Assembly (NCBI GenBank): GCA_964481705.1
Contig: CAYZUC010000018.1
Span: forward strand, 1 to 41,093
Direction: 5' to 3'
Source of the DNA: CAYZUC01 sp964481705
Lineage (GTDB): Bacteria; Bacillota; Clostridia; Lachnospirales; Lachnospiraceae
DNA length: 41,093 bases
Shown: in pieces, positions 30,301 through 38,292 of the stretch
Numbering within the stretch: position 1 is the stretch's first letter
Layout: each line of letters starts with the position of its first letter
Notes under the pieces: generated by a model
Seen by the model: the letters and a program-made list of their open reading frames with translations, nothing else
Database searches by the model: none
What the model was told of the DNA's origin: nothing
Program-made: the position numbers and the translations under genes

Positions 30301-32460
30301 ACCAATCTGACAAGCCTTGCGCTTCTTGATAGAGCCTTTGCCTACAATTCTGCGTTGGAAACGATTGATTTCCTACAGACAAATGTGAGCACGATAGGAC
30401 AAGAAGCTTTTCGCGGCAATACTTCTCTTACAAGACTGGACTTATACGACAGTGATGGTCTAAGTGTGATTGGAGAAGGTGCGTTCCGTGACTGTTCCAG
30501 TCTGAATGATGCAACACTCCCTACGCATTTGGTCACTATTTCAGACGGTGCGTTTGAAAATTGCCATCGACTGATTGAATTAAACTTTGATGATCTAACA
30601 AATCTCGACACCATTGGAAATCGAGCGTTTCGCAATTGTGGTTTTACAGTCATACCTTTGAAACGTGGTGTTCGAAGTCTTGGAGATTGCGCTTTTCAGG
30701 CATGTAATCTCTTAACGAGTATGTATATTCCGGATACCGTAACAGCAATTACCGGAAATCCCTTCCAAGGATATGGCAGAACGCTGCTTATCTATGGACA
30801 GAGCGGTTCCTATATTGATCAATACATTACTTACCGGCTTGTTGGAACAAAACCTACATTTGTTGCAGGTTCTCTTCCGTCAACGATTGTAAACATTGAT
30901 AAGCCGTCCATTACGATTTATGATGTAGGTATTACAGAAGAGCAATTGACTGCTATTACGCAGAATCCTGAGAACGCGTCTGTTATATGGAAAAGTATGG
31001 ATCCGGATATCGCAACAGTAGACGCAAACACCGGTCTTGTAAAATCGGGGACCAAAACAGGAAGCACCTTGATTCGAGCAATCTGTACCACAAATGGTGC
31101 GTATGCTACATCATCGGTGGAAGTGGTCGAGACAAAAGTAGTTATTCCATACGAGAGTATTGTTTTGAATAAAAATGGAAATAATCGGAGTAAGTATTTG
31201 AATGCTTCCTCCGTTCCCCTTCGTGCGATTACTTATAAATCTGGATCAGGCAGAGTGGCTACAGTTAATAAGAAAGGAAGGGTGACCGCAAGAGGACTTG
31301 GTACCACCACCATTACGGCAATGGCAGGCAGCAAAGAAAAAGGCACTTATCGAGAAGCGACTGTAAATGTAACGGTAGTGAAGGCTTCTTTAAAACTAGA
31401 CCATACAAAGCTGGTTCTCAATAATAAGGGAGACGAAGAGAACCTTACGGCAGAACTCTCAGCGACCCATCAGGGAGCAGAAGAGGAAGTAGTATGGAAG
31501 AGTTCCAATCCGAGGGTGGTTGCAATACCGGCTCCGGACAAAAAGACCGGACTCACTACAGGTGATACAATTAAGATTACAGCGTTGCGTTCTGGAAAAG
31601 CCAAGATTACTGCGACCTGTAATGGCATCAAAAGGTCATGTACCGTTACCGTGAAACCAGTAACGACAAAATTAAATTATACAACACTTACCATGTATGT
31701 AGGTGGAAGCAACGTAGATACCAAGAAACTGAAAGCAAAAACAACCGGAATAAATAAAAAGGTAGAATGGGCTTCCGATCATGATGAATATGCTTATGTA
31801 GATGAAAAGGGAGTTGTTACTGCTCTCAGCAGAGGTACTGCTATCATCACAGCTACCTGCAATGGTGTTCCTGCAACATGTATCGTACATGTATTAGACA
31901 GTGAAGTTACGATTAAGAGTGCCGAAGATAGCGAATATGATATTTCTAAGGGAATCTTTATGAATTCCAAGGGAGACAACAGATATCATTTGAATGCAAA
32001 GGTCGTAGGCAAGAGTCCTAAGGTGAAATGGACCAGTACAGCGAAAGATGTTGTAACCGTCAATTCCAAGGGCGTACTGGAGGGTAAGAGTTATGGTGAG
32101 GCAGAAATCATAGCTACTGCAAATGGTGTAGACAGCAGCTGCAATGTTACGGTACTGGATACCAGAACAGAGCTCGATGCAAAGAGGCTGGTGATTCATT
32201 TGAAAAGTGACGCATTGACATCGCAGACATTGACCGTTAATATAGAGGGAGCGGATTACACAAGAAGTCTGGAATGGGCTTCATCGAACCCGGATGTTGT
32301 GGAAATCGAACGATGTGATTCCAATGCAAACAACAATGCAACGAAGTTTACCGGTTCAGGTACAGCCTATATTACAGCACGCAAGGCAGGAAAAGCGAGA
32401 ATCTATGTTGAGGCGAATGGTGTGCTGGAAGAGTGTCTTGTGATTGTTAAAAACGATTAA
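27388..32460 (+). CDS. Secreted BspA-like leucine-rich-repeat protein with six C-terminal Ig-like (Big_2) domains
   Basis: The protein has 1690 aa. A signal peptide (MTRNRLSK followed by a hydrophobic stretch, cleavage near KINAAE at about 36) is followed by an acidic Ser/Glu region. LRR_5/BspA-type repeats then run to about residue 1155, with units such as IGERAFQNCVNLKKV, VGDEAFKGCVSLRTV, IGKDAFQNCSGIKTL and ISDGAFENCHRLIEL. About six bacterial Ig-like Big_2 domains follow (30900-32457), each with WxS...P..V and GxAxITA patterns. No LPxTG or other C-terminal anchor is seen. Such proteins commonly bind host or microbial surfaces. The start is ATG 27388, with GGAGG (27377-27381) 6 bases upstream. 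Its partner or ligand is unknown. Confidence 0.92.
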   Translation: MTRNRLSKTITFLLVASMVTSMIPMGDVSLKINAAERETIITEDEFLDGQRNKDDENDIQEDSVIEEIITGEERESNPSSREERVGLASGEREVYSSSVFGNTDNIIGTCSINEAEKTATMITCYHNRKNVDNSVMVPRTLIVSNLNGEEGEERVYDFTEGGEVSENGFLKSDPEKYIGTRYTVDSIDEDCFDGDISKQIIYIPNTIVTDITVDFFEDCEELKHIEIDRRPDETTYGRYYDGKNMDNSTTGERSFGVLIDLNNNAHTGDKTVVYCPPKYAYDNYVMKHEYSEGFIIGERAFQNCVNLKKVISYDNTYVKKIGKQAFLNCPKLEKAQVFDTTLESVGDEAFKGCVSLRTVKINKKTNGGQTLGKFVFQDTIMDSLNLSESVSMLSGATFYGMNRLESITVDSKNRHFVAKDGILFSYDARAEEHIGNRMVVFPSANTDALEDNTYEIPTSITEFDDYALYDCQNLKTLKFPSSIYAVGTHTMSDNRALRNVYIYSGFPDLQPDVSDDTNVTGNFENIFGPNITQAEKNNFKIFCGRNTRAWRFAVDCGYHPVAIYDEADYTHTSDGHGGRVLTGFRYTGEFTDIVIPNFVVTDSTTRPTTKEFYTTVSSGVLANPYITSVRFSVSMANIDPNAFRIVPDEDDYRKDTNADLLQNIYIEGGNHKIASIDGVLYRMAYDPRSQSYYMEQLLYYPVGRTDVAYRTVSSLSYLPQNAFRGAYHLKIVEIYDTIQSIGHISDLESNETAAFAGCKNLVAIDIIPNGVEDDDDFIRYGSDKGVLYGVDQGVMNRLLYYPKGERIPGDTGHSSGTYQVVSGCQVIHDVRNCIYLKEIKIPHSVTGIDDDAFAGSTELKAVEFEDPVRDSTSDGIQTIGKRAFMNTKITNLTLPTSIRSVGEEAFTQCSRLTSVTIMADHNLNVGEKAFYRDRSIQTVKIYGTKSTARGGDVTIGKDAFQNCSGIKTLEITNLTSLALLDRAFAYNSALETIDFLQTNVSTIGQEAFRGNTSLTRLDLYDSDGLSVIGEGAFRDCSSLNDATLPTHLVTISDGAFENCHRLIELNFDDLTNLDTIGNRAFRNCGFTVIPLKRGVRSLGDCAFQACNLLTSMYIPDTVTAITGNPFQGYGRTLLIYGQSGSYIDQYITYRLVGTKPTFVAGSLPSTIVNIDKPSITIYDVGITEEQLTAITQNPENASVIWKSMDPDIATVDANTGLVKSGTKTGSTLIRAICTTNGAYATSSVEVVETKVVIPYESIVLNKNGNNRSKYLNASSVPLRAITYKSGSGRVATVNKKGRVTARGLGTTTITAMAGSKEKGTYREATVNVTVVKASLKLDHTKLVLNNKGDEENLTAELSATHQGAEEEVVWKSSNPRVVAIPAPDKKTGLTTGDTIKITALRSGKAKITATCNGIKRSCTVTVKPVTTKLNYTTLTMYVGGSNVDTKKLKAKTTGINKKVEWASDHDEYAYVDEKGVVTALSRGTAIITATCNGVPATCIVHVLDSEVTIKSAEDSEYDISKGIFMNSKGDNRYHLNAKVVGKSPKVKWTSTAKDVVTVNSKGVLEGKSYGEAEIIATANGVDSSCNVTVLDTRTELDAKRLVIHLKSDALTSQTLTVNIEGADYTRSLEWASSNPDVVEIERCDSNANNNATKFTGSGTAYITARKAGKARIYVEANGVLEECLVIVKND

Positions 32461-32473
32461 AGCGAGGAGCATT

Positions 32474-33343
32474 ATGAACATCAATCAATGGGAGAGAAAG
32501 TATGGAAGGTTTGCAATACCAAACCTGACGCTTATCATTATAGGTACTTATATCATAGGATATGGCTTGACGTTTGTGTCACCTAATGTAATGGGATATC
32601 TTACGTTGGATCCTTATCAGATTATATATCATTTTCAGATCTGGAGAATTGTAAGCTGGCTTTTGATTCCACCAGGGCAACTCGGGATATTTACGATTAT
32701 TATGTTATTGCTATATTTTTCTCTTGGCAGGACGTTGGAGCATAGCTGGGGAGATTTTCGGTATAATCTGTATATCTTTTCCGGTATCTTCTTTACGATT
32801 ATTGGAGCTTTTCTGCTGTATTTGGTTGGCAGTCTGACAGGCTGGTTTGATTTTTCCACACTCACACCAGAGGTGGCCTCGGCATATATGAGTATGGGAT
32901 TTTCCACCTATTACATTAATCTATCCATATTTTTTGCATTTGCTGCAAGCTATCCGGATATGCAGCTGTTGCTTTATTTTATTATACCGGTCAAAATCAA
33001 ATGGCTGGCGATTTTGGATGCCGTGTTTATTCTAGTGGACTTTTTTACCTTACGTGCGGCAGGCAAGATGACGATTATTGTTTCATTATTGAACTTTTTG
33101 ATTTTCTTCTTATCAACCAGGAATCTGAAACGGATATCACCAAGAGAAGTTCACCGCAAACAGGAATTCCGAAGGGCCACGCGCCCAGAGGGAATGGGTA
33201 CCGTAACCAAGCATAAATGTGCGGTTTGCGGCAGGACCGAGCTGGATGGTGATGATTTGGAATTCCGTTTTTGTTCCAAATGCGAAGGGAATTATGAGTA
33301 TTGTCAGTATCATTTGTTTTCACATGAGCATGTGAAGAAGTAA
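32474..33343 (+). CDS. Rhomboid-like membrane protein without catalytic residues, C-terminal zinc ribbon
   Basis: The protein has 289 aa. About six hydrophobic segments (15-215) follow the rhomboid plan: FQIWRIVSWLLIPPG (54-68) at the usual WR loop, then YFSLGRTLEHSWGDFRY (81-97). The region that should carry the catalytic GxSG instead reads FFAFAASYPDMQLLLYFIIP, and no partner histidine is seen in the last segment, so it is probably a pseudoprotease related to derlin/DUF1751 proteins. A cytoplasmic cysteine/histidine cluster (C249, C252, C267, C270, C277, H280, H284, H286) should bind one or two zinc ions. GAGGAG is 5 bases before ATG 32474. It lies 13 bases after the BspA-like gene and may be co-transcribed with it. 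Confidence 0.8.
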   Translation: MNINQWERKYGRFAIPNLTLIIIGTYIIGYGLTFVSPNVMGYLTLDPYQIIYHFQIWRIVSWLLIPPGQLGIFTIIMLLLYFSLGRTLEHSWGDFRYNLYIFSGIFFTIIGAFLLYLVGSLTGWFDFSTLTPEVASAYMSMGFSTYYINLSIFFAFAASYPDMQLLLYFIIPVKIKWLAILDAVFILVDFFTLRAAGKMTIIVSLLNFLIFFLSTRNLKRISPREVHRKQEFRRATRPEGMGTVTKHKCAVCGRTELDGDDLEFRFCSKCEGNYEYCQYHLFSHEHVKK

Positions 33344-33387
33344 CGATTATAGAGTATGTGCCTAGTAGGACACAGGAACGGGGTTTT

Positions 33388-34146
33388 ATGAAGGAAGAGG
33401 AATTATTTCGTGAGCATCTGGAAAAGACTGTGCGTGCAGCCAGATGCAATCATAACTATATTACCGAAGATGAGATTCGAGACAATTTTGGTGCAATGAC
33501 GTTAAAAGAGAAAGAGTTTCGGATGATATCGGAATATCTGGTTACCATGGGTATCAAGATAGGAATATATGAGGAATCCTCTGAGCAAGAGTGTAATCTT
33601 GACCGAGAGGATATTTCTTTTTTGCAGATGTATTTGGATGACTTGAAAGAATTACCAAAGCACTCGGAAGAGGAGAAAAAAAGCATTGTTATTGAAGCAA
33701 TGAAGGGTGATGAGAAAAGTCGTGAAGCATTGATTCAGATGTATCTCCCGGAGGTTGTGGACATTGCCAAGCTGTATGTCGGGCAGGGAGTGACCCTGGA
33801 AGACTTAATCAGTGAAGGAAATGTTGGTTTGATGCTTGGAATCGAAATTCTGAACTGTGTAGAGACACCGGAAGAGGTCATGGGTCATCTGGGGAAAATG
33901 ATTATGGATGCTATGGATGCCGCGATTTCAGATGGAAATGAGATGTTGGTATTTGAGCAAAAGTATCTGGAAAAAATAGAAGAAATCAGCAAGAAAGCAA
34001 AAGAGCTGTCGGAGGACTTACGACAGGATGTTACTCCCGAGGAAGTGGCAAAGGAAATGAATCTGCCAGTTGAAGATATTCTGGAGGCCATGGAATTAAC
34101 TGGAGATGCTATCGAAGGTATTGTAAAGACTAAGAAGGAAGAGTAA
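33388..34146 (+). CDS. Degenerate sigma-70-like protein lacking promoter-recognition residues and region 4
   Basis: The protein has 252 aa. Residues 25-62 (ITEDEIRDNF and the MISEYLVTMGIKIG helix) resemble sigma region 1.1. Residues 75-150 match regions 1.2 to 2.2: MYLDDLKELPKHSEEEK, MKGDEKSREALIQMYLPEVVDIAKLYVG and TLEDLISEGNVGLMLGIE, the last being the RNA-polymerase clamp contact. The helix that should be 2.3-2.4 (WWIRQAITRAI in RpoD) is GKMIMDAMDAAI here, without aromatic or basic DNA contacts. Residues 213-243 (QDVTPEEVAKEMNLPVEDI) resemble region 3. Region 4 is absent. It could bind RNA polymerase without reading a promoter, acting as an anti-sigma or assembly factor. The ribosome binding site is weak. 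It lies 44 bases after the pseudo-rhomboid gene. Confidence 0.8.
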   Translation: MKEEELFREHLEKTVRAARCNHNYITEDEIRDNFGAMTLKEKEFRMISEYLVTMGIKIGIYEESSEQECNLDREDISFLQMYLDDLKELPKHSEEEKKSIVIEAMKGDEKSREALIQMYLPEVVDIAKLYVGQGVTLEDLISEGNVGLMLGIEILNCVETPEEVMGHLGKMIMDAMDAAISDGNEMLVFEQKYLEKIEEISKKAKELSEDLRQDVTPEEVAKEMNLPVEDILEAMELTGDAIEGIVKTKKEE

Positions 34147-34223
34147 GTAGTATAAAATATGGATTCGATGGAAAACGCCTTGAACTATTGAGAGGTTGAA
34201 AATATTTTTGAATGGAGAACAAT

Positions 34224-37145
34224 ATGAAAATAGAAGACCTGAAACAATTTGAAATAATAATGGAAAAAGAGATTCCGGATTTGAATTCCAAGGGATATCT
34301 TATGAAGCATAAAAAGTCGGGAGCACGTGTTGTATGTATGCAGAACGATGATAAGAATAAGGTGTTCAGCATCGGATTTCGAACACCACCGGCAGACAGC
34401 ACAGGAGTGCCGCATATTATGGAGCACTCTGTTTTATGCGGTTCTAAAGCATTCCCCGTTAAGGATCCATTTGTAGAATTGGTTAAGGGTTCCCTGAATA
34501 CCTTTTTAAACGCTATGACCTATCCGGACAAGACGGTATATCCGGTAGCAAGCTGTAATGACCAGGATTTTCAGAATCTGATGCATGTTTATATGGACGC
34601 CGTATTTTATCCAAATATCTTCTCGCGAAAAGAGATCTTTATGCAGGAAGGCTGGCACTATGAGCTGGAATCCAAAGATGCTGATATTACCTATAATGGA
34701 GTAGTGTATAATGAGATGAAGGGGGCTTTTTCTTCACCGGATGATGTCCTGGACCGCATGATTTATAACTCTCTTTATCCGGATACCACCTATGCATTGG
34801 AATCCGGCGGAGATCCGGATGATATCCCGAATCTGACGTATGAAGCATTCCTTGATTTCCATAAGCGTTATTATCATCCATCCAACAGCTATATCTATTT
34901 ATATGGCGACATGGATATGGCTGAAAAGCTGACGTGGCTGGACCAAGAGTACCTGAGCTCCTTTGACCAGGCCGAGATTCCATCTGAGATTACGCTCCAG
35001 AAACCATTTGACAAGACAATCGAGATTCATAAAACCTACTCCGTTACCGAAGAGGAACCGATGGAGGACAATACCTATTTGTCTTATAATGCTGTAGTTG
35101 ATACCAGTCTGAACCGCGAACTATATGTAGCATTTCAGATATTGGAGTATTCCTTATTAGGAGCACCGGGAGCACCATTAAAGCAAGCGCTCTTAGATAA
35201 GAAGATTGGTAAGGATATCATGAGCACCTATGAGAATGGTATTTATCAGCCTTATTTTTCCGTGATTGCAAAGAATGCTAACATAGAGCAGAGACAGGAA
35301 TTCCTGGATACCATTCATGAAGTGTTGGAAGGACTGGTAAAGAATGGACTGGACCGCAAATCTCTGGAAGCCGGTGTTAATTATTTTGAATTCAAGTATC
35401 GTGAAGCAGATTTTGGCGCTTATCCGAAGGGATTGATGTATGGTCTGCAGTCCTATGACAGCTGGCTCTATGATGAAGAAAAACCATTCATCCACATTGA
35501 AGCAAATGAGACCTTTGCCTATATTCGTTCCCATATTGATACCGGTTATTTTGAAGAATTGATCCAGAAGTACCTTTTGGACAATCCTCATTCCTCTATC
35601 GTTATTGTAGAACCAGAACGCGGTCTGACTGCCAAGAAGGATGAAATCGTTGCTGAAAAATTGGCAGAATATAAAGCATCCCTGACGGATGAGGAACTCG
35701 AAGAAATCGTTCAGAATACACTTGCACTTAAGAAATATCAGGAGGAACCAAGCTCACAGGAAGAGCTGGAGACAATTCCTCTTTTGAAGCTCAGCGATAT
35801 TGAGAAAAAGGCAGACCCGCTGGTGAATCAATTGGAAGAGGTGGAGGGTGTTCCTTACCTATACCATGAAGTATTTACAAATGGAATCGGCTATGTAAGA
35901 TTGCTGTTTCATGTGAATGATATTACAGAAGAAGAGATTCCCTATTTGGGATTGCTGAAGACAGTCCTGGGACTGATGGATACTGAGAATTTCAGTTATG
36001 CAGATTTGTTTAATGAAATCAATCGCAAGACTGGTGGTATCAACAGTTCACAATCTCTTTACAGTGATATTCATAAACCGGAAGAATACCAGTCCTATAT
36101 GGAGATATCCTCCAAGGTTCTGTTTGACAAAATGGGATTTGCCTATGATATGATGCAGGAAATCATCTGTAGGACAAAGTTTACGGACAAAAAACGTCTG
36201 CTGGAGATTATCTCCATGATACGTTCCCGTCTGCAGAATGCACTTCCGGCGGCAGGACACTCGACGGCAGCACTTCGCGTTATGTCCTATGTATCAGAAG
36301 GCTCTTATTATAGTGATATGATTAGTGGAATCGGATTTTTCCGCTTTATTGATCAGATGGAAAAGAATTTTGACAGCTGTGCAGATCAACTGATTGCAAA
36401 GCTGGAAGAGCTATGTAACAGAATCTATTGCAGGAATCGCATGATGGTCGATTTTACAGGAAGTAAGGAAGCCTTTGAGCAGGTAAAAGTGCTTACCGGA
36501 AAGCTGTGCAGCAAGCTGAATACCAGTCATTCACCGGAAAAGAAGTTGTCACTTCCGGTTCAGAAGAAGAATGAAGGCTTTAAGACTTCTTCTCAGGTAC
36601 AATATGTAGCAGTAGCCGGTAACTTCCGAAAAGCCGGTCTGGAGTATAATGGTGCCTTGAAGGTACTCCGCGTGATTATGGGGTATGATTATCTATGGAA
36701 TAATGTCCGCGTAAAGGGTGGTGCTTATGGTTGTATGAATTCCTTCTCCAGATTGGGGGACAGCTATTTTGTATCCTATCGTGATCCGAATCTGGAAAAG
36801 ACGATTGAGATATACAAGCAAGCATATACCTATGTAAAGGATTTTCAGGCGGAAGACCGTGATATGTTAAAATTCATCATTGGAACCATTAGTGACCTGG
36901 ATGTGCCGCTGACACCCAAGATGGTAGGTGCACGTTCCTTGAGTGCTTATTTGTCTAATTGCAGCTTTGAGGACATCCAGAAGGAACGAGACGAGATCCT
37001 TGCAGCAGACCAGAAAAAGATACAGGAACTGGCCCCCTATGTAAAGGCAATCACAGAGGAAAATAATCTCTGCGTTATCGGTGGTGAAGAAAAAGTAAAA
37101 GCGCAAGAGGGATTGTTTATTTCCGTAGAAAATCTGCTATCATAA
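34224..37145 (+). CDS. M16C family zinc metalloprotease (PreP/CYM1-like)
   Basis: The protein has 973 aa, the expected size for the PreP group of insulinase-like proteases, which form a closed chamber from two homologous halves and degrade peptides. The inverted zinc motif HxxEH is H64-I-M-E67-H68 in VPHIMEHSVLCGS, with the third ligand E164 in VVYNEMKGAFSSP. The C-terminal half has the RVKGGAYGCMNSFSR stretch that contributes Arg/Tyr-type substrate contacts. There is no signal peptide, so it is cytoplasmic and probably recycles peptides. GGAG followed by AACAAT puts the start at ATG 34224; the ATG at 34212 lacks a ribosome binding site. Confidence 0.95.
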   Translation: MKIEDLKQFEIIMEKEIPDLNSKGYLMKHKKSGARVVCMQNDDKNKVFSIGFRTPPADSTGVPHIMEHSVLCGSKAFPVKDPFVELVKGSLNTFLNAMTYPDKTVYPVASCNDQDFQNLMHVYMDAVFYPNIFSRKEIFMQEGWHYELESKDADITYNGVVYNEMKGAFSSPDDVLDRMIYNSLYPDTTYALESGGDPDDIPNLTYEAFLDFHKRYYHPSNSYIYLYGDMDMAEKLTWLDQEYLSSFDQAEIPSEITLQKPFDKTIEIHKTYSVTEEEPMEDNTYLSYNAVVDTSLNRELYVAFQILEYSLLGAPGAPLKQALLDKKIGKDIMSTYENGIYQPYFSVIAKNANIEQRQEFLDTIHEVLEGLVKNGLDRKSLEAGVNYFEFKYREADFGAYPKGLMYGLQSYDSWLYDEEKPFIHIEANETFAYIRSHIDTGYFEELIQKYLLDNPHSSIVIVEPERGLTAKKDEIVAEKLAEYKASLTDEELEEIVQNTLALKKYQEEPSSQEELETIPLLKLSDIEKKADPLVNQLEEVEGVPYLYHEVFTNGIGYVRLLFHVNDITEEEIPYLGLLKTVLGLMDTENFSYADLFNEINRKTGGINSSQSLYSDIHKPEEYQSYMEISSKVLFDKMGFAYDMMQEIICRTKFTDKKRLLEIISMIRSRLQNALPAAGHSTAALRVMSYVSEGSYYSDMISGIGFFRFIDQMEKNFDSCADQLIAKLEELCNRIYCRNRMMVDFTGSKEAFEQVKVLTGKLCSKLNTSHSPEKKLSLPVQKKNEGFKTSSQVQYVAVAGNFRKAGLEYNGALKVLRVIMGYDYLWNNVRVKGGAYGCMNSFSRLGDSYFVSYRDPNLEKTIEIYKQAYTYVKDFQAEDRDMLKFIIGTISDLDVPLTPKMVGARSLSAYLSNCSFEDIQKERDEILAADQKKIQELAPYVKAITEENNLCVIGGEEKVKAQEGLFISVENLLS

Positions 37146-37161
37146 CAAAAAAAAGAAGGGG

Positions 37162-37215
37162 TTGCAATCGTATGTATTTTACCGGACAGATACCGGAGAT
37201 GCAAAATGATTGCAA
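37162..37215 (+). promoter_or_regulatory. Three-part hairpin just before the DUF4349 gene ribosome binding site
   Basis: TTGCAATC (37162-37169) pairs with GATTGCAA (37208-37215); ATTTT (37176-37180) pairs with AAAAT (37203-37207); CCGG (37182-37185) pairs with CCGG (37193-37196) around a 7-nt loop. The Shine-Dalgarno of the next gene starts 3 bases later, so the structure may affect initiation, or it may be a weak terminator of the M16 gene. Confidence 0.45.
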
Positions 37216-37230
37216 AAGGGAGGATTCATT

Positions 37231-38262
37231 ATGAAGAAGGTAAGATTAATTGGTTTGGCATCGGTACTTACTGTTTGCCTCTTAACCGGCTGCGGAAGCA
37301 GTGCAGCAACAGACACAGCAAGGTATGAAAAGAACATGGAAGCCGTTGATATGGCAACCGATAACGTGTATTCTGAGGAAGCACCTGCAGCCGCTGAGGC
37401 AGAGAGCATGGATACTGGGACGTCAAATACTGCAGGTGAAGGTGGTCAGGCAAATGCAGTAGCTTCCAACCGTAAGCTGATTCGCATTGTCAATATGGAT
37501 GTCGAGACAGCAGACTATGACACATTAATTCAGAATGTTGACAAACGTATAAAGAGCTGTGGCGGCTACGTCGAGAACTCTAATATTGGAAAGAATAACG
37601 ATTATGGCTTCAATTCTTCTCGTTATGCAAGTTATACCATTCGAGTTCCCAAGGATAAATTAGATGAATTTGTAAGTGAAGTATCGGATAAATCAAATGT
37701 TATCAGTAAGACAGAGAATACAGATGATGTGACACTCCAGTATGTAGATACGGAGAGCCATATCAAGGCGTTAGAGACAGAAGAAAAACGTTTACTGGAG
37801 TTCATGGAGCAGGCGTCCACAGTAGAAGAGATGCTCTCTATCGAAAGCAGACTGACTGATGTCCGTTATCAGATAGAATCCTATTCGTCTCAGATTCGTA
37901 CATATGACAATCAAGTAGATTTCAGTACCGTGAACCTTAACATCAGTGAAGTAGTAACCTTGACTCCTCAGGTAGAGCCCGGAATGGGAGAACAGATGAG
38001 ACAGGGATTTATGAATAGTGCAGTCAATATTGGAAAAGGCTTAAGAAATCTTCTGGTTGCATTGGTAGTATTTTTACCGTACCTGGTATTATTTGCAATT
38101 ATAGGAGCTATCGGCTTATTCCTTTATAAAAAGATCAGTAAGATAGCGCAGAAAAAGGAACGGGAACGTATCGAGAAGAGACAGCAGGAAAGAGACGAAG
38201 CTGCTAGAAAAGAAGCCGAAAGAAAGGCAGCACAAGCGCAGAACAGTTCCGAAGAGAAATAG
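37231..38262 (+). CDS. DUF4349 domain lipoprotein
   Basis: The protein has 343 aa. A lipoprotein signal peptide ends with the lipobox LLTG-C21, so the protein is anchored to the outer face of the membrane. An Ala/Glu/Ser-rich linker (25-75) precedes the DUF4349 domain (about 80-250), recognised by RKLIRIVNMDVETADYDTL, GGYVENSNI, YTIRVPKDKLDEFVSEV and a coiled-coil segment around LEFMEQASTVEEMLSIESR. A single membrane helix (about 272-302) and a lysine/glutamate-rich cytoplasmic tail follow. GGGAGG is 7 bases before ATG 37231. The function of DUF4349 is unknown; an envelope role is likely from topology. Confidence 0.9.
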   Translation: MKKVRLIGLASVLTVCLLTGCGSSAATDTARYEKNMEAVDMATDNVYSEEAPAAAEAESMDTGTSNTAGEGGQANAVASNRKLIRIVNMDVETADYDTLIQNVDKRIKSCGGYVENSNIGKNNDYGFNSSRYASYTIRVPKDKLDEFVSEVSDKSNVISKTENTDDVTLQYVDTESHIKALETEEKRLLEFMEQASTVEEMLSIESRLTDVRYQIESYSSQIRTYDNQVDFSTVNLNISEVVTLTPQVEPGMGEQMRQGFMNSAVNIGKGLRNLLVALVVFLPYLVLFAIIGAIGLFLYKKISKIAQKKERERIEKRQQERDEAARKEAERKAAQAQNSSEEK

Positions 38263-38292
38263 CGCAAAAGCAAAAGAAAGCAGAGGATATAA

